DNA of 64,000 nucleotides from Aromatoleum toluclasticum ATCC 700605 (lineage in GTDB: Bacteria > Pseudomonadota > Gammaproteobacteria > Burkholderiales > Rhodocyclaceae): contig NZ_KB899493.1 of assembly GCF_000378245.1 (NCBI RefSeq), forward strand, positions 62,001-126,000. Direction: 5' to 3'. The translations under genes and the position numbers were made by a program. This document shows, in pieces, positions 54,254 to 63,737 of this stretch (position 1 is the stretch's first letter; the number at the start of each line of letters is the position of its first letter). The notes beneath the pieces are model-generated. The model searched no databases. It saw only the letters and a list, made by a program, of their open reading frames with translations, and had not been told where the DNA came from.

Positions 54254-56356
54254 TCAGCGCGCCGCCCCGCCCACCATCGCCGTGACGCGGATCGTGCGCG
54301 TCTCGGGCACTTCGGAATTCGCGATGACCTTGAGGGAAGGCACCGCACGGCGCAGGAAACGCGACAGCAGCCAGCGCAGCTGCGGCGGCACCAGCAGCAC
54401 CGGCGGCAGTCCCATGTCTTCCTGCCGCTGCGACACCTCGGCCGCATGCCGCAGCATGCCGTCGGCGAGGCTCGGCTCGATGACGCCGCCATCGCCGCCG
54501 CCCGTTGACATCGCCTGCATGAGGATGCGTTCGAGCGCCGGATCCAGCGCCATCACCTGGATATCGGCATTGCCCGGGAACAGGCTCTGCAGGATCGAAC
54601 GACCCAGCGCCTGACGCACGCGCGACGTGAGTTCGAGCGGGTCCTGGGTGCGCGGCGCGTTCTCGGCGAGCGTCTCGATGATCGTGCGCATGTCGCGGAT
54701 GTTGACGCCCTCCTCGAGCAGGTTCTGCAGCACGCGCTGCACCGTCGCAACCGGCAGCAGCGCCGGCACAAGGTCCTCGACGAGCTTGGGCGTCGTCTTG
54801 CCGATGTGATCGAGCAGCGCCTGCGTCTCCTGACGCCCGAGCAGCTCCGCCGCATGGTTCAGGATCAGGTGGTTGAGGTGCGTCGCCACCACCGTGCTCG
54901 CATCGACGACCGTGTAGCCCAGCGCGTGCGCCTGTTCGCGCTGGCTCGCGTCGATCCAGTACGCCGGCAGGTCGAACGCCGGATCGCGCGTCTCGCGCCC
55001 GGCGAGCACCCCCGTCACGCGCCCCGGGTTGATCGCAAGATACTGCCCCGGGTAAGCCTCGCCGGACCCGATCTCGACGCCCTTCAGCGCGATGCGGTAG
55101 GCGTTGGGCTTGAGCTCGAGGTTGTCCCGGATATGCACCGGCGCCGACAGGAAACCGACATCCTGCGCGAACTTCTTGCGCAACCCGCGGATGCGCTTCA
55201 GCAGCTCGCCGTCCTGCCCCTTGTCGACCATCGGAATCAGGCGGTAACCGACTTCCAGTCCCAACACGTCCACCGGAGCGACGTCGTTCCAGCTCGCCTC
55301 CTGGCTCTCGGCCGGCACCACCGCCGCTGCGGCCTCGGGCGCGACCCGTACGGCAGCGGCCGCCTCCTTGCGCAAGATGCCGAAGCGCCGCCACGCGAGC
55401 CACCCAAGCGAACCGGCCATCAGGATGAACACCAGGTTCGGCATGCCGGGAATCAAGCCCAGCACGCCGATGATCGCAGCCGCGAGCATCAGCACCTGCG
55501 GATTCGAGAACACCTGGTCGATCACCAGGCCGCCCACGTCCGCGTCGTCGCCGACGCGCGACACCACCATGCCCGCCGCGACCGAGATGATCAACGCCGG
55601 GATCTGCGCGACGAGACCGTCGCCGATCGTCAGAAGCGTGTAGGTCTCGACCGCGACACCGGCCGCCATGTCGTGCTGCACGACGCCGACCATCAGCCCG
55701 CCGACAATGTTGATCAGCAGGATCACGATGCCCGCGACCGCATCCCCACGCACGAATTTCGACGCACCGTCCATCGCGCCAAAGAACTCCGACTCCTGCG
55801 CAACCTCCTTGCGCCGGCGCTTCGCCTCCGCCTCGTCGACCAGGCCCGCATTGAGGTCGGCGTCGATCGCCATCTGCTTGCCGGGCATCGCATCCAGCGT
55901 GAAGCGCGCACTCACTTCCGCGATCCGCCCCGCACCCTTCGTCACCACGACAAAGTTGATGACGACCAGGATCACGAACACCACCAGGCCGATCGCCGTA
56001 TTGCCGCCGACGAGGAAGTGGCCGAAGGCCTCGATCACCTTGCCCGCCGCGTCGGGGCCAGTGTGGCCTTCGAGCAGCACGATGCGCGTCGACGCGACGT
56101 TCAGCGCCAGGCGCAGCAGCGTCGTCACCAGCAGCACGGTCGGGAACACCGAGAACTCGAGCGGACGGCGCGTATACATCGCCACCAGCATCACCATCAC
56201 CGACACGGCGATATTGAAGGTGAAGAACACGTCCAGCGCGAACGCCGGCAGCGGCAGCACCATCATGGACAGCACCATGATGATGAAGATCGGCGCGCCG
56301 AGCATCCGCAGGTTCGTCGGCGTCAGCAGCGCACGCAGGTTGAGGACATCGTTCAT
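54254..56356 (-). CDS. flhA: Flagellar export protein FlhA
   Basis: 700 residues. Eight N-terminal membrane helices (from PIFIIMVLSMMVLPLPAFALDV on) with the conserved loop RIAEVSARFTLDAMPGKQMAIDADLNAG (in pieces), then the cytoplasmic domain with GYRLIPMVDKGQDGELLKRI and the end DLVPALLPVATVQRVLQNLL, SLKVIANSEVPETRTIRV. It forms the export-gate ring. flhB is 38 nt upstream and flhF 133 nt downstream. Confidence 0.97.
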   Translation of the reverse strand: MNDVLNLRALLTPTNLRMLGAPIFIIMVLSMMVLPLPAFALDVFFTFNIAVSVMVMLVAMYTRRPLEFSVFPTVLLVTTLLRLALNVASTRIVLLEGHTGPDAAGKVIEAFGHFLVGGNTAIGLVVFVILVVINFVVVTKGAGRIAEVSARFTLDAMPGKQMAIDADLNAGLVDEAEAKRRRKEVAQESEFFGAMDGASKFVRGDAVAGIVILLINIVGGLMVGVVQHDMAAGVAVETYTLLTIGDGLVAQIPALIISVAAGMVVSRVGDDADVGGLVIDQVFSNPQVLMLAAAIIGVLGLIPGMPNLVFILMAGSLGWLAWRRFGILRKEAAAAVRVAPEAAAAVVPAESQEASWNDVAPVDVLGLEVGYRLIPMVDKGQDGELLKRIRGLRKKFAQDVGFLSAPVHIRDNLELKPNAYRIALKGVEIGSGEAYPGQYLAINPGRVTGVLAGRETRDPAFDLPAYWIDASQREQAHALGYTVVDASTVVATHLNHLILNHAAELLGRQETQALLDHIGKTTPKLVEDLVPALLPVATVQRVLQNLLEEGVNIRDMRTIIETLAENAPRTQDPLELTSRVRQALGRSILQSLFPGNADIQVMALDPALERILMQAMSTGGGDGGVIEPSLADGMLRHAAEVSQRQEDMGLPPVLLVPPQLRWLLSRFLRRAVPSLKVIANSEVPETRTIRVTAMVGGAAR

Positions 56357-56394
56357 TGCCAGCCTCTATCGCATCGTCCGTTCCGCACGCCCGC

Positions 56395-57534
56395 TCAGTC
56401 GGGCGCGCCGGGGTCCATGTCGGCGGGCACCGGCAGCTTGCCGGGCGCCGCAGGCGGAAGTCCGCCGTGAGCCATCCAGTGGTTGAGCTGATACACGTAG
56501 GCCATCACCTCGGCCACCGCCGTGTACAGCGCCCCCGGCACCGCCTGTTCCAACTCGCAGTGCTTGTACAGCGCGCGCGCCAGGGGCGGCGCCTCCAGCA
56601 TCGGCACCTTGTGTTCCTTCGCCAACTCGCGGATCTTCAGCGCAAGCTCGCCGCGTCCCTTCGCGACGACGATCGGCGCGCGCATCTTGTCCGCGTCGTA
56701 CTTCAGCGCCACCGAGAAGTGCGTCGGGTTCGTCACCACCACGTCGGCCTTCGGCACCTGCGTCATCATGCGACGACGCGCCATCTCGCGCTGCATCGCG
56801 CGGATGCGGCCCTTCACCTGCGGATCCCCTTCCTGTTCCTTGCTCTCGCGCTTGACCTCTTCCTTCGTCATGCGCAGCTTCTTGTTGTACTGCCACAGCT
56901 GGAAAGGCACGTCGATCAGCGCAAGGATCGCCAGCCCCATGATGATCAGCACCGTCGCGAACAGCACCATCTCGAGAAAGTCCGGCACCGCCGCTTCCAC
57001 TGCCTCGCCGGTCAGGCCGAAGATGTGCTCGTGTTCGCGCCACACCGCGAAGACGCCCATCAGGCCGACCACCGCCGCCTTGAGGACCGACTTCACCAGC
57101 TCCGCCACCCCGTGCATCGAGAACATACGGCCGATGCCCTGGATGGGGTTCATGCGTTCGAGCTTCAGCCCCAGCATCTTCGGCGCGAACACGAAGCCCC
57201 CCATCAGCACCGGCGCCGCGATCGCCGCGACCATCAGGACCCCGAACAGCGGCAGCATCGTCAGCAGCGCATCGGTGAACAGAGCCCCGAAACTCTCCAG
57301 CATCAGCTTCGGATCGAAGGCGCGCGCGCGCTCGATCGCGAATCCGGCGCGCAACATGCCGAGGATGCGCCCCGACATCCATTCCCCCATCATCCACAGC
57401 GCGCCGATCCCGGCGATCAGGACGAGAAAGGTCGACAGCTCGCGCGACTGCGGAACCTGCCCTTCCTCACGGGCCTGTTCCAGCCGTCGTGACGATGGCT
57501 GTTCGGTTTTCTCGAGATCGCTGTCTTCGGCCAC
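56395..57534 (-). CDS. flhB: Flagellar export protein FlhB
   Basis: 379 residues. N-terminal EDSDLEKTEQPSSRRLEQAREEGQVPQSRE precedes four membrane helices. The cytoplasmic domain holds the self-cleaving NPTH (VVVTNPTHFSVALKYD), which switches export from hook to filament. The C-terminus ends MAYVYQLNHWMAHGG and a Pro-rich tail. First of the flhB-flhA-flhF-fleN-fliA-motCD series. Confidence 0.97.
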   Translation of the reverse strand: MAEDSDLEKTEQPSSRRLEQAREEGQVPQSRELSTFLVLIAGIGALWMMGEWMSGRILGMLRAGFAIERARAFDPKLMLESFGALFTDALLTMLPLFGVLMVAAIAAPVLMGGFVFAPKMLGLKLERMNPIQGIGRMFSMHGVAELVKSVLKAAVVGLMGVFAVWREHEHIFGLTGEAVEAAVPDFLEMVLFATVLIIMGLAILALIDVPFQLWQYNKKLRMTKEEVKRESKEQEGDPQVKGRIRAMQREMARRRMMTQVPKADVVVTNPTHFSVALKYDADKMRAPIVVAKGRGELALKIRELAKEHKVPMLEAPPLARALYKHCELEQAVPGALYTAVAEVMAYVYQLNHWMAHGGLPPAAPGKLPVPADMDPGAPD

Positions 57535-57591
57535 GGCCGACTCCTTGCCTGCACGCCGGACGCGGCCCGTTCAGCACGGACGTTCGGCGAC

Positions 57592-57612
57592 GTGCGGCAA
57601 TTATCGCCGCAC
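57592..57612. promoter_or_regulatory. Dyad upstream of flhB
   Basis: GTGCGGC (57592-57598) and GCCGCAC (57606-57612) around AATTATC, 58 nt before the flhB ATG. It is the only clear dyad in this gap and could be a regulator site; the type cannot be told. Confidence 0.35.
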
Positions 57613-57703
57613 ACCGGCAAGCCCCGCCGCCGGATAAGCGCGGGAAAACAGCCCTAAATCGCGTATTGGAACGTGCGGCGGCCTGCTTGGGGCCCGCGGC
57701 GCC

Positions 57704-58159
57704 TCAGCGCCCGGCCGGCAGCCGGTCGACGCCGCGGATCACCGTACCCGCGCCGATGCCGCGCGCGGCGAACCAGCCTGCGTTCATCTCCAGCGCGAAG
57801 CGCGCCGGCGCAGCCGCACAATGGCTGTCCTCGGTCTGCGGCTTCATCTCCGCGATGTTCAGGATGCGCCCCTCGCGGTCCATGAACGCCACCGACAGCG
57901 GGATCAGCGTGTTCTTCATCCACATGCAGTGGCGTGCATCCTGCGCAAACGCGAACACCATGCCGTGCTGCAGCGGCATCGCCGTGCGGTTCATCAGGCC
58001 GATCTGACGCGCCTGATCCGTATGCGCCAGTTCCGCCTCGATGCGGTACATCCCCGCCCCCAGCTCGACCATCGGCAATTCCGCACGGGCAGCGGGCAGG
58101 CAAGCGCCGGCCATCGCAACGATCGCCGCACAGCGGCCGAAAAAGGACGGGAGACTCAT
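57704..58159 (-). CDS. Exported DUF192 protein
   Basis: 151 residues with a signal peptide ending near ARA (residue 26). The DUF192 beta-barrel shows HTDQARQIGLMNRTAMPLQHGMVF, then CMWMKNTLIPLSVAFMDREG and EMNAGWFAARGI. Function unknown; periplasmic by prediction. An isolated gene between flhB and rluE. Confidence 0.87.
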   Translation of the reverse strand: MSLPSFFGRCAAIVAMAGACLPAARAELPMVELGAGMYRIEAELAHTDQARQIGLMNRTAMPLQHGMVFAFAQDARHCMWMKNTLIPLSVAFMDREGRILNIAEMKPQTEDSHCAAAPARFALEMNAGWFAARGIGAGTVIRGVDRLPAGR

Positions 58160-58220
58160 CGCCGGAAAGCCCTGGGGAATGATTGGGAAGCGCGATTCTA
58201 CCGCCTACGCCGCAGCGCGG

Positions 58221-58877
58221 TTAAGAACGCCGTCCTCGGGCGCCCCCGGCTGCGCGCGGCTGGCGCCCCGCAGCTTCCGGCCCGCGCCGGACCGGCACCG
58301 CGCGGCCCTGTTCCTCGCCGCCGAAACTCGCGCCATCGACCTCCTCGGCGCGCCACACCCCCGGCGCCAGGCCAGCGAGCGCCCAACCGCCGATCGCCAC
58401 CCGGATCAGGCGCAGCGTCGGAAAACCCGCCTTCGCCGTCATCCGTCGCACCTGCCGGTTCTTCCCCTCGCGCAGCACGATCTCCAGCCACGACGTCGGC
58501 ACGCTCTTGCGGAAACGCACGGGCGGATCGCGCGGCCACAGCCAGTCAGGCTCCGGAATACGCCGCGCCTCGCACGGCCGCGTCACGAAATCCCCCAGAT
58601 CCAGTCCGCCGCGCAGCCGCGCCAACGAGTCCTCGTCCGGCTCGCCCTCCACCTGCACGACATAGGTCTTGGGCAGCTTGTGGCGCGGATCGGCGATCCG
58701 ATGCTGCAATGCGCCGTCATCGGTCAGCAGCAGCAACCCTTCGCTGTCCGTATCGAGCCGCCCGGCCGCATACACGCCGGGCACCGGCACGAAATCCTTG
58801 AGCGTCGGCCGCCCCGGCTCCGCCGTGAACTGGCAGATCACGCCGTAGGGCTTGTTCAGGAGAATGACGCGGGACAT
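58221..58877 (-). CDS. rluE: 23S rRNA pseudouridine synthase, RluE-like
   Basis: 218 residues. The RsuA-type catalytic block is [21 protein letters not shown] with catalytic Asp. [12 protein letters not shown] at the start and [22 protein letters not shown] later are family motifs. No N-terminal S4 domain, as in RluE (U2457 of 23S rRNA). The C-terminal ~35 residues are an Arg/Gly-rich tail ([21 protein letters not shown]), longer than in E. coli. Confidence 0.92.
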   Translation of the reverse strand: MSRVILLNKPYGVICQFTAEPGRPTLKDFVPVPGVYAAGRLDTDSEGLLLLTDDGALQHRIADPRHKLPKTYVVQVEGEPDEDSLARLRGGLDLGDFVTRPCEARRIPEPDWLWPRDPPVRFRKSVPTSWLEIVLREGKNRQVRRMTAKAGFPTLRLIRVAIGGWALAGLAPGVWRAEEVDGASFGGEEQGRAVPVRRGPEAAGRQPRAAGGARGRRS

Positions 58878-58937
58878 GCGGAGAAGGAGGGGGAGAAGAT
58901 CCGGACGCCGGAAGATGCGGGGAAGATAGGCGGGATC

Positions 58938-59025
58938 TGGCGGAGGCGGTGAGATTCGAACTCACGAACGGTTGCCCGTTGCCGGTTTTCAAGACCGGTG
59001 CAATCGACCACTCTGCCACACCTCC
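58938..59025 (-). tRNA. tRNA-Ser, anticodon UGA
   Basis: 88 nt including an encoded CCA. Reads GGAGGTGTGGCAGAGTGG..., with the acceptor stem GGAGG/CCTCC, anticodon loop CTTGAAA (TGA, reading UCN codons) and a long variable arm. T-loop GAGTTCGAATCTC is intact. Second serine tRNA of the window. Confidence 0.96.
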
Positions 59026-59036
59026 GGAAGCGGCGG

Positions 59037-59064
59037 AGTATATCACCCCGCCCCCGCATGTCAT
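59037..59064 (-). promoter_or_regulatory. Promoter of tRNA-Ser(UGA)
   Basis: Minus strand ATGACA (59064-59059), a 16-nt spacer and TATACT (59042-59037). The -35 region overlaps the last codons of rlmD. Confidence 0.65.
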
Positions 59065-60362
59065 CCCCGCTCGAACAGTGCAATCGACTCGACGTGCGAG
59101 GTCTGCGGGAACATGTTCGCGATCCCGGCGCCGCGCAGCACGTAGCCCTTTTCGCGCACCAGCACCGCCGCGTCGCGTGCCAGCGTCGCCGGGTTGCACG
59201 ACACATACACGATGCGCGGCGGCATCTGCTGCTCGCTCAGCGCCTTCACCACCGCAATCGCCCCCTCGCGTGGCGGATCGATCAGCAGCTTGTCGAGCCG
59301 GCCGAGCGCGGCGAGGCTGTCCTCGGTGGCTTCGAAAAGATTCGCCGCGTAGAACTCGGTCCGCTCCGCCAGTCCATTGCGCCGCGCGTTCTTCAACGCG
59401 CGTGCGACCAGCTCGTCGCTGCCCTCGACGCCGATCACATGCGCCCCGCGGCGCGCGATCGGCAGGCTGAAATTCCCCAGACCGCAAAACAGGTCGGCGA
59501 TGCGCTCGCCCGGCTGCGGATCGAGCAATTGCATCGAGCGCCGGATCAGCAGCCGGTTGATGTCGACATTCACCTGCGTGAAGTCCGTCGGCAGGAAATC
59601 GAGCGTCACGTCGAATTCCGGCAGGGTATACGCGAGCCCCGGCCCCTTCTTCGGATGCAGTGGCTTGGCCGTTGCCGGGCTGCCCGGCTGCTGCCATACC
59701 TGCACGCCATGCAAGTCGGCAAACGCGGCGAGGTGCGCGATATCCTGCGGCGTGAACGGCAGCAGGTTGCGGAACACCAGAACCGTAATGCCCTCACTCA
59801 CGGCGATCTCGATCTGCGGAAGCCGGTCGGGAATCGACAATCCCGCGACCAGCTCGTGCAACGCCGGCAGCAGCGCCGACACATGCGCGGGCAGCACCGC
59901 ACAGCTCTGCATGTCGGCGATGTAACTGCTGCGGCGCTCATGGAAGCCGATCAGCACCCCGCCCTTCGACGGCACCATCCGCACGCCGATGCGCGCGCGG
60001 TAGCGGTAACCCCAAGCCGGCCCGTGGATCGCCGGATACACCACTTCCGGCGTCACCTTGGCGATATGCCACAACGCATCCTCGAGCACGCGCTGCTTGG
60101 TCGCCGCCTGCGCCACCGAATCGAAATGCTGCATCGAGCAGCCACCGCACGTGCCGAAATGCGGACACGGCGGCACCACCCGCTGCCCGCTGGGCTTGAG
60201 CACGCGCTCCAGTTCGGCCAGATCGTAGCTCGGTCTCTGGCGCACCACCCTGTATTCGACCGTCTCGCCAGGCAATGCGCCATCGACGAACACCGCCTTG
60301 CCGTCCACACGGGTGAACCCGCGCCCTTCGTGGTCCAGTGATTCGATGACAGCAACCGGCAT
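59061..60362 (-). CDS. rlmD: 23S rRNA m5U1939 methyltransferase
   Basis: 433 residues. N-terminal TRAM domain ([14 protein letters not shown] and similar), an iron-sulfur cluster motif [15 protein letters not shown], and the SAM domain with [17 protein letters not shown]. Catalytic cysteine in [11 protein letters not shown]. Start at ATG 60362; the open frame extends to a TTG at 60377. Transcribed towards tRNA-Ser(UGA), whose promoter lies in its 3' end. Confidence 0.95.
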   Translation of the reverse strand: MPVAVIESLDHEGRGFTRVDGKAVFVDGALPGETVEYRVVRQRPSYDLAELERVLKPSGQRVVPPCPHFGTCGGCSMQHFDSVAQAATKQRVLEDALWHIAKVTPEVVYPAIHGPAWGYRYRARIGVRMVPSKGGVLIGFHERRSSYIADMQSCAVLPAHVSALLPALHELVAGLSIPDRLPQIEIAVSEGITVLVFRNLLPFTPQDIAHLAAFADLHGVQVWQQPGSPATAKPLHPKKGPGLAYTLPEFDVTLDFLPTDFTQVNVDINRLLIRRSMQLLDPQPGERIADLFCGLGNFSLPIARRGAHVIGVEGSDELVARALKNARRNGLAERTEFYAANLFEATEDSLAALGRLDKLLIDPPREGAIAVVKALSEQQMPPRIVYVSCNPATLARDAAVLVREKGYVLRGAGIANMFPQTSHVESIALFERG

Positions 60363-60423
60363 CAAACGTCCGCCCAAAAGAGCGTGATTTTACTACTCGC
60401 ACAGCGCTTTACCCGCCGGGTTC

Positions 60424-60429
60424 TATAAT
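60424..60429 (+). promoter_or_regulatory. Candidate -10 element for the gene at 60512
   Basis: Perfect TATAAT in the divergent gap after rlmD, 82 nt before the ATG. No clear -35. Confidence 0.3.
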
Positions 60430-60511
60430 TGCCCCGACCGGGCGGAGAACAGGCGATTGCATCCGGCCTCTGCCTCCCCGCCCCACCCCGCTCACCGTGC
60501 AGGCTCTGATC

Positions 60512-61000
60512 ATGGATACCCCACGCGAACAGACTTTCGACAGCTACGGCGAATACCGCTCAGCCTTCATCGGCGCCCTGGAGAACGCGCAGCAGACGGT
60601 GATCATCTTCGACCCCGACCTGCGTGAATGCGGACTGGAAAGCCCGCAAGGCATCGCGCAGCTGGAACGGCTGTGCTCGCAGAGCACGCGGCGCGACGCC
60701 CTGCGCATCCTGCTGCACTCAACCACCTGGCTGGAACAGGACTGCCCCCGCCTCACACGCCTCCTCGGCCATTACGCGCACTGCGCCAGCGTCCGCAGTG
60801 CGGACACCGGGGCCCGCCTCTGGAGCCAGCCCTTCCTGATCGCAGACGCCAGCGACCTCGTAACCCGCTTCCATCAGGACCTGCCGCGGGGAAAGCGCAG
60901 CACCGACGGATCGGGCACGCTCGCGCACCTTGCTACGCAATTCGAAACATTCTGGATGAATGGCGGGGTCAGTGCAGTCGGCACGCCGCTTGCACTTTGA
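60512..61000 (+). CDS. Conserved small protein, possible PLD-like fold, function unknown
   Basis: 162 residues. SYGEYRSAFIGALENAQQTVIIFDPDLRECGLES begins a Rossmann-like or PLD-like sandwich (shown in parts), with RILLHSTTWLEQDCPRL, and SQPFLIADASDLVTRFHQDLPRG. The HKD catalytic motif is not present, so it is probably not a PLD enzyme. I picked ATG 60512; GTG 60497 in frame is an alternative. I cannot name a function. It stands alone with a possible -10 upstream. Confidence 0.6.
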   Translation: MDTPREQTFDSYGEYRSAFIGALENAQQTVIIFDPDLRECGLESPQGIAQLERLCSQSTRRDALRILLHSTTWLEQDCPRLTRLLGHYAHCASVRSADTGARLWSQPFLIADASDLVTRFHQDLPRGKRSTDGSGTLAHLATQFETFWMNGGVSAVGTPLAL

Positions 61001-61038
61001 CCTATCGTTTTTCCTTATTGCGTTGCACCAACAAACTA

Positions 61039-61066
61039 TTGGCACGCCTGCATCACATGCTAGAAT
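61039..61066 (+). promoter_or_regulatory. Promoter of the Ala/Pro lipoprotein gene
   Basis: TTGGCA (61039-61044), a 16-nt spacer and TAGAAT (61061-61066), in an AT-richer gap 90 nt before the ATG. Confidence 0.55.
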
Positions 61067-61155
61067 TTCTTGAGGTTCACCGGACGGGAGGCTGTTTGCG
61101 CCCGCCCGGATGGAACTGATCACCCATTTAGCCCCCACAAGAAAGGACATCGAAC

Positions 61156-61401
61156 ATGAAACAGTCGCTCCTCGTTGCTTCCCTGCTCGCCCTCGCTGTT
61201 GCCGCCTGCGGCAAGCCGGCTGAAGCTCCGAAGGCTGAAGCCCCCGCCGCTGCCGCTCCGGCTGCGCCCGCTGCCGCCCCGGCCGCTGCTCCGGAAGCCG
61301 CTGCTCCCGCCGCCGCCCCGGCTGCTCAGGAAGCCGCTCCGGCCGCCGCTGCTCCGGCTGCTGCCCCCGCCGAAGCTCCGAAGGACGGCGCGCAGAAGTA
61401 A
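61156..61401 (+). CDS. Short Ala/Pro/Glu-rich lipoprotein
   Basis: 81 residues. MKQSLLVASLLALAVAACGKP is a lipoprotein signal with lipobox VAAC. The rest is low complexity, alternating Ala with Pro and a few Glu/Lys (EAPKAEAPAAAAPAAPAA and similar), without a domain. It has its own promoter, a good ribosome site (AAAGGACATCGAAC) and a strong bidirectional terminator, so it is a real gene. Possibly a periplasm-spanning tether (inference). Codon use is dominated by GCT/GCC pairs. Confidence 0.72.
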   Translation: MKQSLLVASLLALAVAACGKPAEAPKAEAPAAAAPAAPAAAPAAAPEAAAPAAAPAAQEAAPAAAAPAAAPAEAPKDGAQK

Positions 61402-61424
61402 TCCCGCCGCTCTCGCAGCGACGC

Positions 61425-61454
61425 AAAAAAGCCGGCTCTCGAGCCGGCTTTTTT
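61425..61454. terminator. Bidirectional terminator between the lipoprotein gene and bamC
   Basis: AAAAAAGCCGGCTC (61425-61438), TC, GAGCCGGCTTTTTT (61441-61454). A perfect stem with A/T runs at both sides, so it can stop transcription from either direction. Confidence 0.9.
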
Positions 61455-61567
61455 GTTGCCCGTCGCAGTCCTTCACTTCGCCGCGGTCAGGCCATGCTGC
61501 TGTCCCGCCACGCGAAACGCAACCCGGCTTGCGGAACCTCGCGGACCCGCAAGCCGAATCCGACACC

Positions 61568-62707
61568 TCAGCGCAACTGCTCCTGCAGCAGCCCAAGAAT
61601 CTTGCGCGCGGTTTCGGACGAATCCTCGCCCCCTTCGCGAGTCATCACGCTGACCACCGACTTTTCGCCCTCACCCCGGACACGCAGGCGGTATTCGCCC
61701 CCCTTCTGCACGGACTGTTCGTTGCTGCGCCAGAAAGCGAGCTTGGACAAGATGCCTTCGGATTTCTTCGTCTGCACGTCCGCATCCGGATCCACGTAGC
61801 GGACAAAGAAGAGTCCCTTCGAGCGGTCACGATCCTCGACCGTGAAGCCGATGCGATCCAGCGCCAGACCCACGCGACGCCACGCCCGGTCAAAGGACTC
61901 ATCCATTGCCAACGTCACGCTGCCGCCGCTCGCCCCCTTGAGAGCGGCACGCTCGGCCGCCGGCGCCGCCGCCACGATGGCCGCCGCGCGCTCTTCCGCC
62001 GCGCCAAGCCGAACCATCAGGCGACGCAGCATTTCGGCTTCGAGCTCGGGATCGGCCGGGCGAGGCTGCCAAACGGTCGTGTCCTTCGCCTCGTTGGGAT
62101 AGATCTCCATCATGCCGCGATGGCTGATGTAGATTTCCACCGTATTGGGATCCTTGCCCGCCTCCATCCGCGTACGGAACTTGTCGCGCACCGGCGTCGA
62201 GAACACACCGTCGAGCACCTTCCCGAGCGTCGAGCGGATGAAGTCCTGCGGAAGCTTCGCGCGGTCCTCGGCCCAATCCGTCTCCATCACGCCGAGTTCG
62301 GGACGCTCGACGTTGAGGATGAAGCCCGTCTCGAGCCAGAAGTCCTTGACCTTGGGCCACATGACATCCGGTGAGCCTTGCACGACGAGCCAACGCTGAC
62401 TGCCCGCGCGCTCGACGCGCATGCTTTCGACCTTCGGCAGCACCTCCTGCTGGCTTGCGCTCGGCTGGGGCTGCGCGCGGTCGGTCGCATAGGCCGAGTA
62501 GGTCGCCACACCCTTGGGCGAGACGTCCGGCACCACGTAACGGTCATCGCGTGTCGGGGCCGTGAGGTCCGGCGGAATCTCGAGCGATGGCAACTGCCGC
62601 GCGCTCTTGTAATCGATCTTCTTGGATTCGACGAGGGAGCCGGAGCAACCCGACAAGGCGACGGCCGCGCCGAGCAGCGAGGCCGCAGTACGCAAGGTAC
62701 GATTCAT
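61568..62707 (-). CDS. bamC: Outer-membrane assembly lipoprotein BamC
   Basis: 379 residues. Lipobox ALSGC (Cys21), then the conserved unstructured lasso SKKIDYKSARQLPSLEIPPDLT that binds BamD in E. coli. Two helix-grip domains follow (PDVMWPKVKDFWLETGF and DESFDRAWRRVGLALDRIGF). Located in the periplasm attached to the outer membrane as part of the BAM complex. Follows dapA by 24 nt, as in the well-known dapA-bamC (nlpB) pair. Confidence 0.93.
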   Translation of the reverse strand: MNRTLRTAASLLGAAVALSGCSGSLVESKKIDYKSARQLPSLEIPPDLTAPTRDDRYVVPDVSPKGVATYSAYATDRAQPQPSASQQEVLPKVESMRVERAGSQRWLVVQGSPDVMWPKVKDFWLETGFILNVERPELGVMETDWAEDRAKLPQDFIRSTLGKVLDGVFSTPVRDKFRTRMEAGKDPNTVEIYISHRGMMEIYPNEAKDTTVWQPRPADPELEAEMLRRLMVRLGAAEERAAAIVAAAPAAERAALKGASGGSVTLAMDESFDRAWRRVGLALDRIGFTVEDRDRSKGLFFVRYVDPDADVQTKKSEGILSKLAFWRSNEQSVQKGGEYRLRVRGEGEKSVVSVMTREGGEDSSETARKILGLLQEQLR

Positions 62708-62731
62708 GAGTTTCGGTAGTTCCAGGAAAAA

Positions 62732-63610
62732 TCAGACGTTCACGCCGGCGCGACGCATTGCCGCACGTACGCGCTCGTGCAGGCCCTCGGACAGCTGGGT
62801 GAGCGGCAGGCGGATGCCGGACGTGACCAGCCCCATCTGCTCGACCGCCCACTTCACCGGGATCGGATTGGCCTCGCAGAAAAGGTCGCGGTGCAGGCCG
62901 ACGAGACGTGCATTGATCTCGCGCGCCTTGATCGCGTCGCCGGCGATGGCCGCGGCGCACATCTCGTGCATCGCGCGCGGGGCGACGTTGGCCGTCACCG
63001 AGATCGCGCCATGGCCGCCCAGGAGCATGAAGGCCATGCCGGTCATGTCATCGCCGGTATACAGCGCAAACCCCTTGGGTGCACGCTCGATCAGGTCGCA
63101 CGCACGGTCGATGCTGCCCGTGGCGTCCTTGATGCCGACGATGTTCGGAATCTGCGCCAGCCGCAGCGCCGTGTCGTTGGACAGGTCGGCCACCGTGCGC
63201 CCCGGCACGTTGTACAGGATCAGCGGCAGTTCGACCGCCTCGGCGATCGAGCGATAGTGGCGGTACAGGCCTTCCTGCGTGGGCTTGTTGTAGTACGGCA
63301 CGACCGACAGATGCGCCACGGCGCCCGACTTCTGCGCGAAGCGCGCGAGTTCGACGGCCTCGGCCGTCGAATTCGCGCCGGTGCCGGCGATCACGGGGAT
63401 GCGTCCGGCCGCGTGCTCGACCGCCACGCGGATCAGCTCGCAGTGTTCTTCGACGGTCACCGTGGGCGACTCGCCGGTCGTTCCGACGATGACGATTCCG
63501 TCGGTACCCTCGGCAACATGGAAGTCGATCAAGGCGCGCAGGCGCGGAATGTCCAGGCTGCCATCTTCGTTCATCGGGGTGACGATGGCGACAATCGATC
63601 CGGTAATCAT
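62732..63610 (-). CDS. dapA: 4-hydroxy-tetrahydrodipicolinate synthase
   Basis: 292 residues. Condenses pyruvate and aspartate semialdehyde on the lysine/diaminopimelate route. The TIM barrel shows [28 protein letters not shown] with the catalytic Tyr and the Schiff-base Lys in [31 protein letters not shown] is another block. The ATG at 63610 follows GGAAGCG. Upstream, TAGAAT (63643-63638, minus strand) may be its -10. Confidence 0.97.
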   Translation of the reverse strand: MITGSIVAIVTPMNEDGSLDIPRLRALIDFHVAEGTDGIVIVGTTGESPTVTVEEHCELIRVAVEHAAGRIPVIAGTGANSTAEAVELARFAQKSGAVAHLSVVPYYNKPTQEGLYRHYRSIAEAVELPLILYNVPGRTVADLSNDTALRLAQIPNIVGIKDATGSIDRACDLIERAPKGFALYTGDDMTGMAFMLLGGHGAISVTANVAPRAMHEMCAAAIAGDAIKAREINARLVGLHRDLFCEANPIPVKWAVEQMGLVTSGIRLPLTQLSEGLHERVRAAMRRAGVNV

Positions 63611-63630
63611 GGAAGCGGCCGAAAATTAAA

Positions 63631-63643
63631 AGAATCGATTCTA
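63631..63643 (-). promoter_or_regulatory. Candidate -10 with palindrome before dapA
   Basis: TAGAAT on the minus strand (63643-63638) overlaps a perfect 12-bp palindrome, AGAATCGATTCT (63631-63642), 21-33 nt before the dapA start. The -35 is weak. Confidence 0.35.
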
Positions 63644-63737
63644 CCTGATCGACGCCGGACGGCCAGTGGCTTGCACGAAGGACTGGCTGCCGGCCCCGGC
63701 TCGCACCCTCCGGTGCGGGCGTCCTGCAACTCGGCGT

